Shown piece by piece: positions 6,367-13,869 of a stretch of DNA of 23,222 nt. Made by a program: the position numbers and the translations under genes. The notes beneath the pieces were generated by a model. That model saw only the letters and a list, made by a program, of their open reading frames with translations. It ran no database searches and was not told the origin of the DNA. Position 1 is the first letter of the stretch; each line of letters opens with the position of its first letter. This stretch comes from Bacteroidales bacterium (lineage in GTDB: Bacteria; Bacteroidota; Bacteroidia; Bacteroidales; UBA12077). Location: the NCBI GenBank assembly GCA_003446015.1, contig DMBU01000144.1:1-23222 (forward strand), in the 5' to 3' direction.

Positions 6367-7278
6367 ATGGAAAACAAACATTTAGTTTCAATCACGGATT
6401 ATTCGAAAGAAGAGATCTTTAAAATCCTTGATCTTGCTGCAGAATTCGAAAAAAATCCAAATCAAAACCTTTTAGACAATAAGGTTATTGCAACACTATT
6501 TTTTGAACCTTCAACACGAACTCGTTTAAGTTTCGAGAGCGCTATCAGCCGGCTTGGTGGTAAATACATTGGCTTTACAGATTCAAGCTCATCAAGTGTT
6601 TCTAAAGGAGAATCGCTTAAAGATACCATCATGACTGTTGCTAACTACAGCGATATGATCATCATGCGTCACCCAATAGAAGGTAGTGCTCGTTGGGCAA
6701 GTGAAGTTTCCCGTGTACCAATTGTAAATGCGGGCGATGGAGCAAATCAACACCCTACTCAGACCTTACTAGATTTGTATTCAATACGCAAAACTCAAGG
6801 CACTCTGGATAACTTAAATATTTACTTTGTTGGTGATCTAAAATATGGACGAACAGTGCATTCATTGTTGCAAGCCATGTCGATGTTTAATACAACATTT
6901 AATTTTATATCACCCGAAGAGCTTCGAATTCCAGATGAATATAAACTCTTCCTCGACAAAAAAGGACTTAAATATTATGAGCATAGAGATTTTTCAGATA
7001 TCATTTCTCATGCTGATATTATTTACATGACAAGAATACAAAGAGAGAGATTCTCTGATCCTATGGAATATGAAAAAACGAAAAACTCATATGTGTTAAA
7101 AAATAAGATGCTCGAAAATACGAAACCTAACATGAAAGTTTTACATCCCCTTCCAAGAGTAAACGAAATTCATACCAACGTAGATGAAAATGAAAAAGCG
7201 TATTATTTTACGCAAGCCCTAAACGGTGTTTATACACGTCAGGCAATTATAACTCATATTTTAGGACTAAAAAAATAA
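6367..7278 (+). CDS. pyrB: Aspartate carbamoyltransferase catalytic subunit
   Basis: A 303-residue cytoplasmic enzyme making N-carbamoyl-L-aspartate from carbamoyl phosphate and aspartate, the committed step of pyrimidine synthesis. The carbamoyl-phosphate loop is 'FEPSTRTRLSFESA' with S49-T-R-T-R53; the neighbouring 'SSSSVSKGESLKDT' supplies the mobile loop Ser and Lys; then 'HPTQTLLDL', 'DLKYGRTVHSLLQAM' (aspartate transcarbamoylase type), 'YMTRIQRERF' for aspartate binding, and 'HPLPRVNEI'. Length equals the family norm of about 305. pyrI follows after 6 bp, so this is the classic pyrBI pair that forms the allosteric holoenzyme of catalytic trimers and regulatory dimers. Nothing like a PyrR-binding site or a uridine-rich attenuator is apparent in the upstream gap. 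Confidence 0.97.
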   Translation: MENKHLVSITDYSKEEIFKILDLAAEFEKNPNQNLLDNKVIATLFFEPSTRTRLSFESAISRLGGKYIGFTDSSSSSVSKGESLKDTIMTVANYSDMIIMRHPIEGSARWASEVSRVPIVNAGDGANQHPTQTLLDLYSIRKTQGTLDNLNIYFVGDLKYGRTVHSLLQAMSMFNTTFNFISPEELRIPDEYKLFLDKKGLKYYEHRDFSDIISHADIIYMTRIQRERFSDPMEYEKTKNSYVLKNKMLENTKPNMKVLHPLPRVNEIHTNVDENEKAYYFTQALNGVYTRQAIITHILGLKK

Positions 7279-7284
7279 GAAAAC

Positions 7285-7746
7285 ATGGAAATGAATGATA
7301 AAAAATTACAAGTTAGTGCCATAAAAGATGGTACTGTAATTGACCACATACCAGCAAGTAACCTTTTTAAAGTAATAAATATATTAGGATTAGATAAAAT
7401 TGAAAAACAAATCACATTTGGAACTAATCTTGAAAGCAAACGCCTGGGACTTAAAGCAATTATAAAATTAGCTGATATTTTCTTTGTTGATAAAGAGATT
7501 AATAAAATTGCTTTAGTTGCTCCCGAAGCAAAACTTAATATTATTAAGGATTATAAAGTTGTTGAAAAGAAAATTGTTGAAGTTCCTGATAATATTAGTG
7601 GAATAGCAAAATGTGGTAATCCAAAGTGTATCACAAATCATGAAGGTATTACAACAAAATTTTCAGTTGTTTCAAAGAAGAAGGTTGCAATAAAATGTCA
7701 TTATTGCGAAAAAATAACTGACTCAGAACATATGGAAATATTTTAA
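7285..7746 (+). CDS. pyrI: Aspartate carbamoyltransferase regulatory subunit
   Basis: A 153-residue regulatory chain of the pyrBI holoenzyme, the same length as E. coli PyrI (153). The N-terminal allosteric domain (about 8-95) includes 'LQVSAIKDGTVIDHIPA' and 'GLDKIEKQITFGTNLES', which bind nucleotide effectors in the family. The C-terminal zinc domain has the four-cysteine site C110-x4-C115 and C138-x2-C141, which joins it to PyrB. It starts 6 bp after the pyrB stop, so co-translation is likely. The presence of PyrI implies CTP/ATP feedback control of the enzyme; this is inferred from family behaviour. Confidence 0.96.
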   Translation: MEMNDKKLQVSAIKDGTVIDHIPASNLFKVINILGLDKIEKQITFGTNLESKRLGLKAIIKLADIFFVDKEINKIALVAPEAKLNIIKDYKVVEKKIVEVPDNISGIAKCGNPKCITNHEGITTKFSVVSKKKVAIKCHYCEKITDSEHMEIF

Positions 7747-7762
7747 ATTGCCTAATGGGAAT

Positions 7763-7790
7763 GGTGAATGGAAAAATTTCTATTCACCTT
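7763..7790. terminator. Hairpin between convergent pyrI and DUF4293 genes
   Basis: A stem of about 12 bp, GGTGAATGGAAA (7763-7774) with TTTCTATTCACC (7777-7788), one G-T pair, loop opening around the central A run. It sits between the convergent stops of pyrI and the DUF4293 gene and may end both transcripts. The T tract after it is weak (ttTctc), so it is only a moderate candidate. Confidence 0.45.
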
Positions 7791-7807
7791 TCTCAAATCA
7801 CAAATCA

Positions 7808-8266
7808 CTAGCGTATTCTATCCATACTTCGGATTAAAGCCTCATCTTTACCAATTGCCCGAATTGCAAGATAGGTAAGAACAGCAGCAACAAAAGGAAA
7901 AATTGCAGTAATCTGGTAGCTTACAATACCATCTAATTGTTTCGAAAAATTTTGAATGTAATAATAATTCAAACCTAAATATCCTATCATTAGAATAATA
8001 TTAAAAGAATTTATTCTCATCTGAAGAATACGTTTTTTATAGAGAAAAATACTTACAAATGAAATTAGTGTTGTAATAACCAATAAAATTATCGGAGGAA
8101 TTGTTAAAAAATATAATTCATTTTGATTTTCGATTGACAGCCCATTGAAATTAAATATAAACAACTGTCCATCTGCACTTAACAATTCAGCATAAGGATA
8201 AGCAAATACTGAGCCTAATAAAATAGTTGCAACTAATAAATATACTGATTGAATTCGTTGAATCAT
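7808..8266 (-). CDS. DUF4293-family membrane protein
   Basis: A 152-residue Bacteroidota-specific membrane protein with four hydrophobic segments (about 6-26, 50-75, 86-105 and 117-137). It shows the family's N-terminal 'MIQRIQSVYLL' and C-terminal 'LAIRAIGKDEALIRSMDRIR', which ends in the typical basic tail. Function is unknown. It is transcribed alone, convergent with pyrI and 99 bp downstream of the nitroreductase gene on the same strand. Stop codon is TAG. The family call is confident; it gives no biochemical role. Confidence 0.8.
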   Translation of the reverse strand: MIQRIQSVYLLVATILLGSVFAYPYAELLSADGQLFIFNFNGLSIENQNELYFLTIPPIILLVITTLISFVSIFLYKKRILQMRINSFNIILMIGYLGLNYYYIQNFSKQLDGIVSYQITAIFPFVAAVLTYLAIRAIGKDEALIRSMDRIR

Positions 8267-8365
8267 AATACCTTATACTTAAATAACTTAAACTCTGGTT
8301 AATTATCGACAAAATTAGAGCTTTTTAATAATTTATCAACATATAACATAGATTTTATGAGCTAT

Positions 8366-8911
8366 TTATAATAAAATTTCATCGATAGATTTTCTAACTC
8401 TCTTTTTTAATTCCCGCTCTTTTAGATCATCCGGGAAAATTGAAATATCTCCTTTGTATCCAATTGCCATTAGTGCCATAGGTTCAAACTCATCTCCAAG
8501 ATCAAAATATTCACGTGCTTTAATCTGACTGTACCCTCCCATTTGGTGAACGTATAATCCTAATGATGTGGCTTGTGCAAGTAAATTTCCTACGGCCATT
8601 CCTGTTTCGTACTGTGAAAGACGATTAGCTTTGCCTGTTACTGTTGAGTTTTTTCGTGCAACACTCAAAACAAGTACCGGAGCATATTTGGCCCAGTACT
8701 GGTTTGCTTCAACTAAACAGTCAAATAATTTTTGATAGCGTTCATCTTTATTTTTAATCCCGACAATAAAATGCCAGGGCTGCCCATTAAAAGCTGAGGG
8801 GGCCCATCTGGCAGCTTCAAAAAGCGAAGTTAATTTTTCTTCTTCAATTTGTTTCGAGGAAAAAATTACTGTACTGTATCTTTCGCGTATAACCGGATTT
8901 ATATGTATCAT
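8366..8911 (-). CDS. Nitroreductase-family FMN oxidoreductase
   Basis: A 181-residue nitroreductase-fold flavoprotein. Visible landmarks are 'IRERYSTVIFSSKQI' (FMN-phosphate-binding R-x-R/S region), 'FEAARWAPSAFNGQPWHFIV' (the typical A-x-x-APSxxNxQPW segment, about 31-50), 'LSQYETGMAVGNLLAQATSLGLYVHQMGGY' in the dimer interface, and the C-terminal 'MALMAIGYKGD'. Such enzymes use NAD(P)H to reduce nitroaromatics, quinones or flavins; the natural substrate is not predictable. It is divergent from rocD with a 219-bp gap that contains a promoter-like pair for rocD. Confidence 0.85.
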   Translation of the reverse strand: MIHINPVIRERYSTVIFSSKQIEEEKLTSLFEAARWAPSAFNGQPWHFIVGIKNKDERYQKLFDCLVEANQYWAKYAPVLVLSVARKNSTVTGKANRLSQYETGMAVGNLLAQATSLGLYVHQMGGYSQIKAREYFDLGDEFEPMALMAIGYKGDISIFPDDLKERELKKRVRKSIDEILL

Positions 8912-9045
8912 TTTTGTTTATGTTTTGTTTTTAAATTATAAACACCATATAGTCATAAGTGTTCAACACATAAAAAACAATTTACCCTTAAATTCCAAAA
9001 TATGTTATATAATATCAAGTATTTAATTAAAATATTCGTTTAAGG

Positions 9046-9077
9046 TTTGATTATCAGGAAATGATTTCTTAGCATTG
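9046..9077 (+). promoter_or_regulatory. Candidate rocD promoter
   Basis: TTTG at 9046-9049, 20 bases, then TAGCATTG at 9070-9077, one base away from the Bacteroidota -7 box TAnnTTTG. It would start transcription about 45 bases upstream of the rocD ATG. Confidence 0.4.
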
Positions 9078-9130
9078 TAGACTGAAGAAAAAAGTGAAAA
9101 TAAATATATAACAATTTAAAAATCAAAATT

Positions 9131-10351
9131 ATGACAAAGATGACAAGTCAAGATTACATCAACAGAGAAGATAAATTCGGAGCACATAATTACCATCCAC
9201 TACCAGTTGTTTTAGAAAGAGGTGAAGGAGTTCATGTGTGGGATGTTGATGGAAAGCAATATTATGATTTTTTATCTGCTTATTCTGCAGTTAACCAGGG
9301 ACATTGCCATCCAAAGATTGTAAATGCAATGATAGAGCAAGCTAAAACACTTACCTTGACTTCTCGCGCATTTTACAATAGCGTGTTGGGCGAATACGAA
9401 GAATATGTAACTAAATATTTTGGTTTTGATAAGGTATTACCTATGAACACGGGAGCGGAAGCTGACGAAACTGCATTGAAACTTGCTCGTAAGTGGGGTT
9501 ACATGAAAAAGGGTATTGCTGAAAATCAAGCTAAAATTGTGTGTTGTAATGAAAACTTCCACGGAAGAACGATTACAATCGTTTCTATGTCAACTGACCC
9601 TGATGCCTACAATGGTTTTGGTCCGTTTACTCCCGGATTTGTAAAAATTCCTTATAATGACCTTTCAGCTTTAGAGAATGAATTAAAAGATCCAAATGTT
9701 GCAGCATTTTTGGTTGAACCTATTCAAGGTGAGGCTGGTGTTTACGTTCCTGAAGATGGTTACTTAAAGAAAGCATCTGACTTATGTAAAAAATACAATG
9801 TTTTGTTTATCGCTGATGAAGTACAAACAGGTATTGCACGTACAGGAAAAATGTTAGCGTGTGATCACGAAGGTGTTAAACCAGACATTTTAATTTTAGG
9901 TAAAGCTATTTCTGGTGGGGTATTCCCTGTATCAGCAGTTTTAGCAAACGATGACATTATGCTATGCATTAAACCAGGCGAACATGGTTCAACTTTTGGT
10001 GGTAACCCAATTGCCTGTAAAGTTGCAATGGCTGCTTTAGATGTAATTAAAGATGAGAAATTAGAAGAAAATGCTGAACGTTTAGGTAAAATATTCCGTA
10101 ACGAATTTAGCAGCATCAAATCTGATATGATTGAATTAGTTCGTGGTAAAGGTTTATTGAATGCTGTTGTAATTAGAAATCAACCTGGAAAAACTGCCTG
10201 GGATGTTTGTGTTGCCATGGCAGAAAATGGCGTTTTAGCAAAGCCAACTCACGGAAATATTATCCGTTTTGCTCCACCATTAGTAATTACCGAAGAGCAA
10301 TTACGAGATGCAATGAATAAGATTAAAGAAGTTTTCAAAAAATTTGAATAA
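9131..10351 (+). CDS. rocD: Ornithine aminotransferase
   Basis: A 406-residue class-III PLP aminotransferase converting ornithine and 2-oxoglutarate to glutamate-5-semialdehyde (pyrroline-5-carboxylate) and glutamate. N-terminal 'EDKFGAHNYHPLPVVLERGEGVHVWDVDGK' is characteristic of ornithine aminotransferases. Other landmarks: 'YYDFLSAYSAVNQGHCHP', 'PMNTGAEADETALKLARKWGY' (PLP phosphate site), 'NFHGRTI', 'EPIQGEAGV', 'FIADEVQTGIARTG' and the PLP lysine K258 in 'ILGKAISGGVFPVSAV'. The C-terminal 'FAPPLVITEEQL' is complete. Met4 is an alternative start. It is monocistronic by the look of it, with a candidate promoter upstream and an intrinsic terminator downstream. It would feed arginine/ornithine nitrogen to proline or glutamate. 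Confidence 0.95.
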   Translation: MTKMTSQDYINREDKFGAHNYHPLPVVLERGEGVHVWDVDGKQYYDFLSAYSAVNQGHCHPKIVNAMIEQAKTLTLTSRAFYNSVLGEYEEYVTKYFGFDKVLPMNTGAEADETALKLARKWGYMKKGIAENQAKIVCCNENFHGRTITIVSMSTDPDAYNGFGPFTPGFVKIPYNDLSALENELKDPNVAAFLVEPIQGEAGVYVPEDGYLKKASDLCKKYNVLFIADEVQTGIARTGKMLACDHEGVKPDILILGKAISGGVFPVSAVLANDDIMLCIKPGEHGSTFGGNPIACKVAMAALDVIKDEKLEENAERLGKIFRNEFSSIKSDMIELVRGKGLLNAVVIRNQPGKTAWDVCVAMAENGVLAKPTHGNIIRFAPPLVITEEQLRDAMNKIKEVFKKFE

Positions 10352-10404
10352 TTTTATTGATAATACTGCCTATCAGGTAGGTGGGAATTAAACCTTTTAT
10401 ATTT

Positions 10405-10441
10405 AAAGCTGTCTCAATTTATTAGTTGAGCAGCTTTTTTT
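10405..10441 (+). terminator. Intrinsic terminator after rocD
   Basis: Stem AAAGCTG(t)CTCAA (10405 onward) pairs with TTGAGCAGCTTT around a short AT-rich loop, with one bulged base, followed by a run of T to 10441. It begins 53 bp after the rocD stop and separates rocD from the M13 peptidase gene. Confidence 0.75.
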
Positions 10442-10486
10442 AGTTTGCCCTAAAATCAAAAAATTTATTAACTAAAAATCTAAACA

Positions 10487-12532
10487 ATGAAAATTAAATT
10501 ATCACTAAAACTCGCTTTAATAGCGATCACTGTTATGATCTATACAACTTCTTGTAATCAACCAAAGATGGATGAAAAAATTACCCTGGATGTAAGTCTA
10601 ATTGATACTACTTTTAATCCTGCTCAGGATTTCTTTCATTATGCAAACAATGGTTGGATGCAAAAATATCCATTACCAGCTGATGAAAGTTCATATGGAA
10701 CTTTTAACCAGTTAAGAAAAGAAACAAGTATAAAAGTTCAAACTTTACTTGAAGAGCTTGCTAAAGGTAATTATGAAAATGGATCTCTTGAACAGAAAAT
10801 TGGAGATTTCTATTCATTAGGAATGGACTCAGCTAAACTTGAAGAACAAGGATTAGAACCTCTTAAAGCGGAATTCGAAAGAATTGATGGAATATCAACA
10901 ATGGAAGATGTTCAGAATCAAATAGCTCATTTTCACTTATATGGAATTGGTTCAGCATTTGGCTTTTTTGGTTCAACTGATATTAAAAACAGTGAGATGA
11001 CCATCGCACATATTGGACAAGGTGGATTGGGTATGGCTGATAGAGATTATTATGTAAATCCAGATGAGCGTTCACAGGAACTCAGAAAAGCTTATGTGTT
11101 ACATTTAGAGAAAATGTTGATTTTGAGTGGCATCTCTGAAGAAAAAGCCAAGTCTGGTGCTCAAACAATTATGAATATTGAAACAAGGTTAGCTCAAGCA
11201 TCAATGACAAGATTTGATAGCAGAGATCCTCATTTAACATACAATAAAAAGACGCAAGCCGAAGTTAAGGAACTTTATTCAAATTTCGATTGGGATAAAT
11301 ATTTTGCTAATATTGGACTTGAATATGATGGCGATATTAATGTTCGTCAAGTAGAATTTTTCACCGAGCTTAATAAAATGTTTGCAGATGTTCCTGTAGA
11401 AGATTGGAAAGTATATTTCCGATGGAATTTCTTTAATGAGGCTGCAAATTATTTAACAAACGAAATTCAGGAACAGAATTTTGATTTTTACGGACGTACA
11501 ATGAGCGGAAGTGAAGAAATGCAAGAACGTTGGAGAAGAGTATTAGCAAGTACTAATGGTGCTTTAGGAGATGCAATAGGTAGAAAATTTTCAGAAAAGT
11601 ATTTCCCAGCTGAAGCTAAAGAAAGGATGGTAACTCTTGTCGAAAATTTAAGAAGAGCCTTAGGACAAAGAATTAATAGTTTAGAGTGGATGAGCGAAGA
11701 AACAAAAGTTAAAGCTCTTGATAAATTAGCTGCTGTAAATGTTAAAATTGGATATCCTGATAAATGGCAAGATTTTACAAATCTTGAAGTTGGTAAAGAA
11801 GCGTTTGTATTAAATGTTTTAGCGGCTAATAGATATTGGAAAGAAGATAACCTAAGTGAAATTGGAAAACCCGTTGATAAAACAAAATGGTTCTTCCCTG
11901 CACATACGGTAAATGCGTATTATGCTCCTACATTAAATGAAATTTGTTTCCCTGCCGGAATTTTACAGCCACCTTTCTTCTATCTTGATGGTGATGATGC
12001 AATTAATTATGGAGCTATTGGAATGGTTATTGGTCATGAAATGTCGCATGGTTTTGACGACCGCGGAAGGCTTTACGATAAGGAAGGTAATTTAACAACT
12101 TGGTGGACAGACGAGGACTCTGAGCGCTTTAATGAAAGAACCCAAGTACTAGTTGATCAACATAATAGCATTGTTATTATTAATGATCTGCATGCTGACG
12201 GAAAACTTACATTAGGTGAAAACATTGCAGATCTTGGAGGACTAAATATTTCATTTACAGCATTTAGAAATGCTCAAAAAGAAAATCCGCAAGCTGAATT
12301 AATTGATGGTTTTACTCCTGAGCAAAGATTCTTTATAGCATACGCCCGCGTATGGGCTAATAATATGCGAGACAAAGAAAAAATCAGGTATACAAAAGAA
12401 GACGAACATCCTATTCCAGTAAATCGTGTTAATGCACCTTTGGCTAATATGCCGGAATTCCACGCTACTTTTGGCGTTAAAGAAGGTGATGCTTTATTTC
12501 TTTCAGAAGAAAAAAGAGCATCAATTTGGTAA
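10487..12532 (+). CDS. M13-family zinc endopeptidase, probable lipoprotein
   Basis: A 681-residue neprilysin/PepO-type metallopeptidase. Residues 1-22 form a signal peptide and Cys23 ('YTTSCNQ') is a likely lipidation site, so the enzyme probably sits on the cell envelope facing the periplasm or outside. The N-terminal M13 domain begins 'TFNPAQDFFHYANNGWM', and the catalytic C-terminal domain has 'VNAYYAPTLNEICFPAGILQPPFF', the zinc motif H517-E-M-S-H521 and the third ligand E578 in 'GENIADLGG' with Asp582. The last part, 'PIPVNRVNAPLANMPEFHATFGV', is the usual M13 ending. Family members cleave short peptides; a nutritional role is inferred. The lipobox is slightly relaxed (Thr at -3), which is common in Bacteroidota. 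A strong terminator follows the stop. Confidence 0.93.
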   Translation: MKIKLSLKLALIAITVMIYTTSCNQPKMDEKITLDVSLIDTTFNPAQDFFHYANNGWMQKYPLPADESSYGTFNQLRKETSIKVQTLLEELAKGNYENGSLEQKIGDFYSLGMDSAKLEEQGLEPLKAEFERIDGISTMEDVQNQIAHFHLYGIGSAFGFFGSTDIKNSEMTIAHIGQGGLGMADRDYYVNPDERSQELRKAYVLHLEKMLILSGISEEKAKSGAQTIMNIETRLAQASMTRFDSRDPHLTYNKKTQAEVKELYSNFDWDKYFANIGLEYDGDINVRQVEFFTELNKMFADVPVEDWKVYFRWNFFNEAANYLTNEIQEQNFDFYGRTMSGSEEMQERWRRVLASTNGALGDAIGRKFSEKYFPAEAKERMVTLVENLRRALGQRINSLEWMSEETKVKALDKLAAVNVKIGYPDKWQDFTNLEVGKEAFVLNVLAANRYWKEDNLSEIGKPVDKTKWFFPAHTVNAYYAPTLNEICFPAGILQPPFFYLDGDDAINYGAIGMVIGHEMSHGFDDRGRLYDKEGNLTTWWTDEDSERFNERTQVLVDQHNSIVIINDLHADGKLTLGENIADLGGLNISFTAFRNAQKENPQAELIDGFTPEQRFFIAYARVWANNMRDKEKIRYTKEDEHPIPVNRVNAPLANMPEFHATFGVKEGDALFLSEEKRASIW

Positions 12533-12558
12533 AAATTTAGGTAAAGACTAATAAAATC

Positions 12559-12587
12559 AAAGCCGTGCAAATTGCACGGCTTTTTTT
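12559..12587 (+). terminator. Intrinsic terminator after the M13 peptidase gene
   Basis: A perfect 10-bp GC-rich stem AAAGCCGTGC/GCACGGCTTT with loop AAATT (12559-12583), then seven T ending at 12587. It begins 26 bp after the stop codon. This is one of the clearest terminators in the window. Confidence 0.92.
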
Positions 12588-12677
12588 ATAGAACTCTGTA
12601 TCATAAAGTATTTAAGTTAAAATTGCCTTTGGTTTAGCAATTTTCAGTAAGGGTTAATCCAAAATAATATTTAAATG

Positions 12678-13034
12678 TTATATCTTAGAATAGAAAGTTT
12701 CCTTTATAATTAAATCCTGTTCCCAATGCTGAACGGCCACTTCCTGGATTTTCTTTTTTATTCCATTTTTAAATTTAACATTTATCCAAAACTCTACCAT
12801 CGTAATTTTTTTTTCTTCATCGGAAGTTACATGAAGTATTTCGCCACCAAACACCTCTTCTATTTCTTTTAAAAAAGATTCGTCATATTTTCTTACTTCT
12901 GATTTACCTTTTCTTTCATTACCTTCATCTGAAATAATGATAACATTTTCGTGATAATATTTTTCTAAGGCATCAATTAATTTGCCTCTTTCAATCATTG
13001 CAAAAAGTTCTTTGGCTCGCTGTTGGTATGTCAT
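12678..13034 (-). CDS. SnoaL-like / NTF2-like small protein
   Basis: A 118-residue protein with the outline of a SnoaL-like (NTF2-superfamily) fold: an N-terminal helix pair 'AKELFAMIERGKLIDALEKYYHENVIII' leading to the first strand, 'GNERKGKSEVRKYDESFLKEI', then strands ending 'IQEVAVQHWEQDLIIKETFYSKI'. The 'W-x-x-D-L-I-I-K-E-x-F-Y' ending is a common SnoaL-like signature. Such domains act as small enzymes or ligand-binding folds; no substrate can be suggested. It is convergent with the M13 peptidase gene. The HD-like gene lies upstream on the same strand but a terminator separates them, so it is probably transcribed from its own promoter. Confidence 0.65.
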   Translation of the reverse strand: MTYQQRAKELFAMIERGKLIDALEKYYHENVIIISDEGNERKGKSEVRKYDESFLKEIEEVFGGEILHVTSDEEKKITMVEFWINVKFKNGIKKKIQEVAVQHWEQDLIIKETFYSKI

Positions 13035-13066
13035 GACTATTAAATTAATGTTTGATTTAAATATAC

Positions 13067-13092
13067 AAAAAAACCACCATTCAGGTGGTTTT
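13067..13092 (-). terminator. Intrinsic terminator after the HD-like gene
   Basis: On the minus strand, AAAACCACC (complement of 13084-13092) pairs with GGTGGTTTT (complement of 13070-13078) around a 5-base loop and runs into a seven-T stretch (complement of 13067-13073). It starts about 25 bp past the stop of the HD-like gene. Confidence 0.8.
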
Positions 13093-13116
13093 CAATCCTA
13101 TTATTTTTTTTGATTA

Positions 13117-13659
13117 TTAAATGATCAAACGAGCTTTAAATGGTTCAAAAGTCATAAAGTCTGCATGATGAACAATATACGCCTCGGTTGTTCTTTTTAC
13201 CATATCGCCTTCACCGGCATGTGTGGCAATAATATGACAAACTTCTGCAGGAACACTGCATTCTTCTGCTAATGAAACACCAGAAAATGGATGACGTAAA
13301 TATTTACCATAACTTCCCTGTACTGATTTACCATCAACCATTTCATATTCCAAAAGTTTTCCGACATCAGCTAAAATGGCACCAGCAATTAATACATCCA
13401 TATTAACAGGAAGATCATCTTTAAAAAATTCATTGCATTTTATTCCGGAATCTCTCGCAATGTGAACAACCGCTCTTTTATGAGCCATAAATGAAACTTT
13501 AGTAGGTGCTAACAAAGTAAACGGAATGGTCTTTAAATCTTGTGGAGTCAACACACTTCGCTCTAAAGCCAATTCCCATGTTTTTGCTATTTGTTCTCTT
13601 AAAGTTTCATCCTGAATCCATTCTAACTCAGGCCATAAGTCTAATACTTTTGCATTCAT
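13117..13659 (-). CDS. HD-superfamily-like protein with altered HD motif
   Basis: A 180-residue all-helical protein that looks like a metal-dependent HD phosphohydrolase domain. H60 and H66 lie in 'FMAHKRAVVHIA', where the first metal histidine is expected. The family motif would read 'LHDVGKLLEY', but here it is 'ILADVGKLLEY' (A97-D98): the His is replaced by Ala. The codon is GCT, two changes away from a His codon, so a simple read error is unlikely. Later histidines H123 ('RHPFSG'), H142/H147 ('HIIATHAGEGD') and H164-H165 with D167 ('VHHADFM') match HD-GYP/HDIG-type positions. Loss of one ligand may mean altered metal binding, one metal instead of two, or a non-catalytic role. It is probably monocistronic, and function is unknown. 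Confidence 0.7.
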   Translation of the reverse strand: MNAKVLDLWPELEWIQDETLREQIAKTWELALERSVLTPQDLKTIPFTLLAPTKVSFMAHKRAVVHIARDSGIKCNEFFKDDLPVNMDVLIAGAILADVGKLLEYEMVDGKSVQGSYGKYLRHPFSGVSLAEECSVPAEVCHIIATHAGEGDMVKRTTEAYIVHHADFMTFEPFKARLII

Positions 13660-13696
13660 ATCCTTGCGATTTTAATTTTAGGGTTAAAATAATAAG

Positions 13697-13852
13697 GATG
13701 TCCAAAAAGTCTTTGTGGAACTTAGTGTCTCTTTTGGGTTACTTTGTGGTATTATTACAAGACATTGTTGCACAGAGTTTCACAAAGAATACACAAAGTT
13801 TCACTAAGTAATAAAACAGCAATTTACCAGTTACTAAAACATTTTGGACACC
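13697..13852. repeat. Long imperfect palindrome with 10-11-bp units
   Basis: Outer ends GGATGTCCAAAA (13697-13708) and TTTTGGACACC (13842-13852) are inverted copies with one base gap. Inside, the left arm from 13711 (ctttgtgg, aacttagtgtctc) is an imperfect reverse complement of the right arm 13771-13807, which consists of CACAGAG, CACAAAG, CACAAAG and CACTAAG spaced 10, 11 and 10 bases apart. The element fills the space between the HD-like gene start and the stop of the isocitrate dehydrogenase gene. It resembles dispersed 'ctttgtgg...cacaaag' repeats known from other genomes (from memory). Confidence 0.75.
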
Positions 13853-13869
13853 TTCTTCGAGTTATAATT

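Noticed and set aside
10362..10385. Short palindrome-like stretch (ctgcctatcaggtagg) after rocD as an operator
   Set aside because: The pairing is poor and the clear terminator lies just after it; a binding site cannot be supported.
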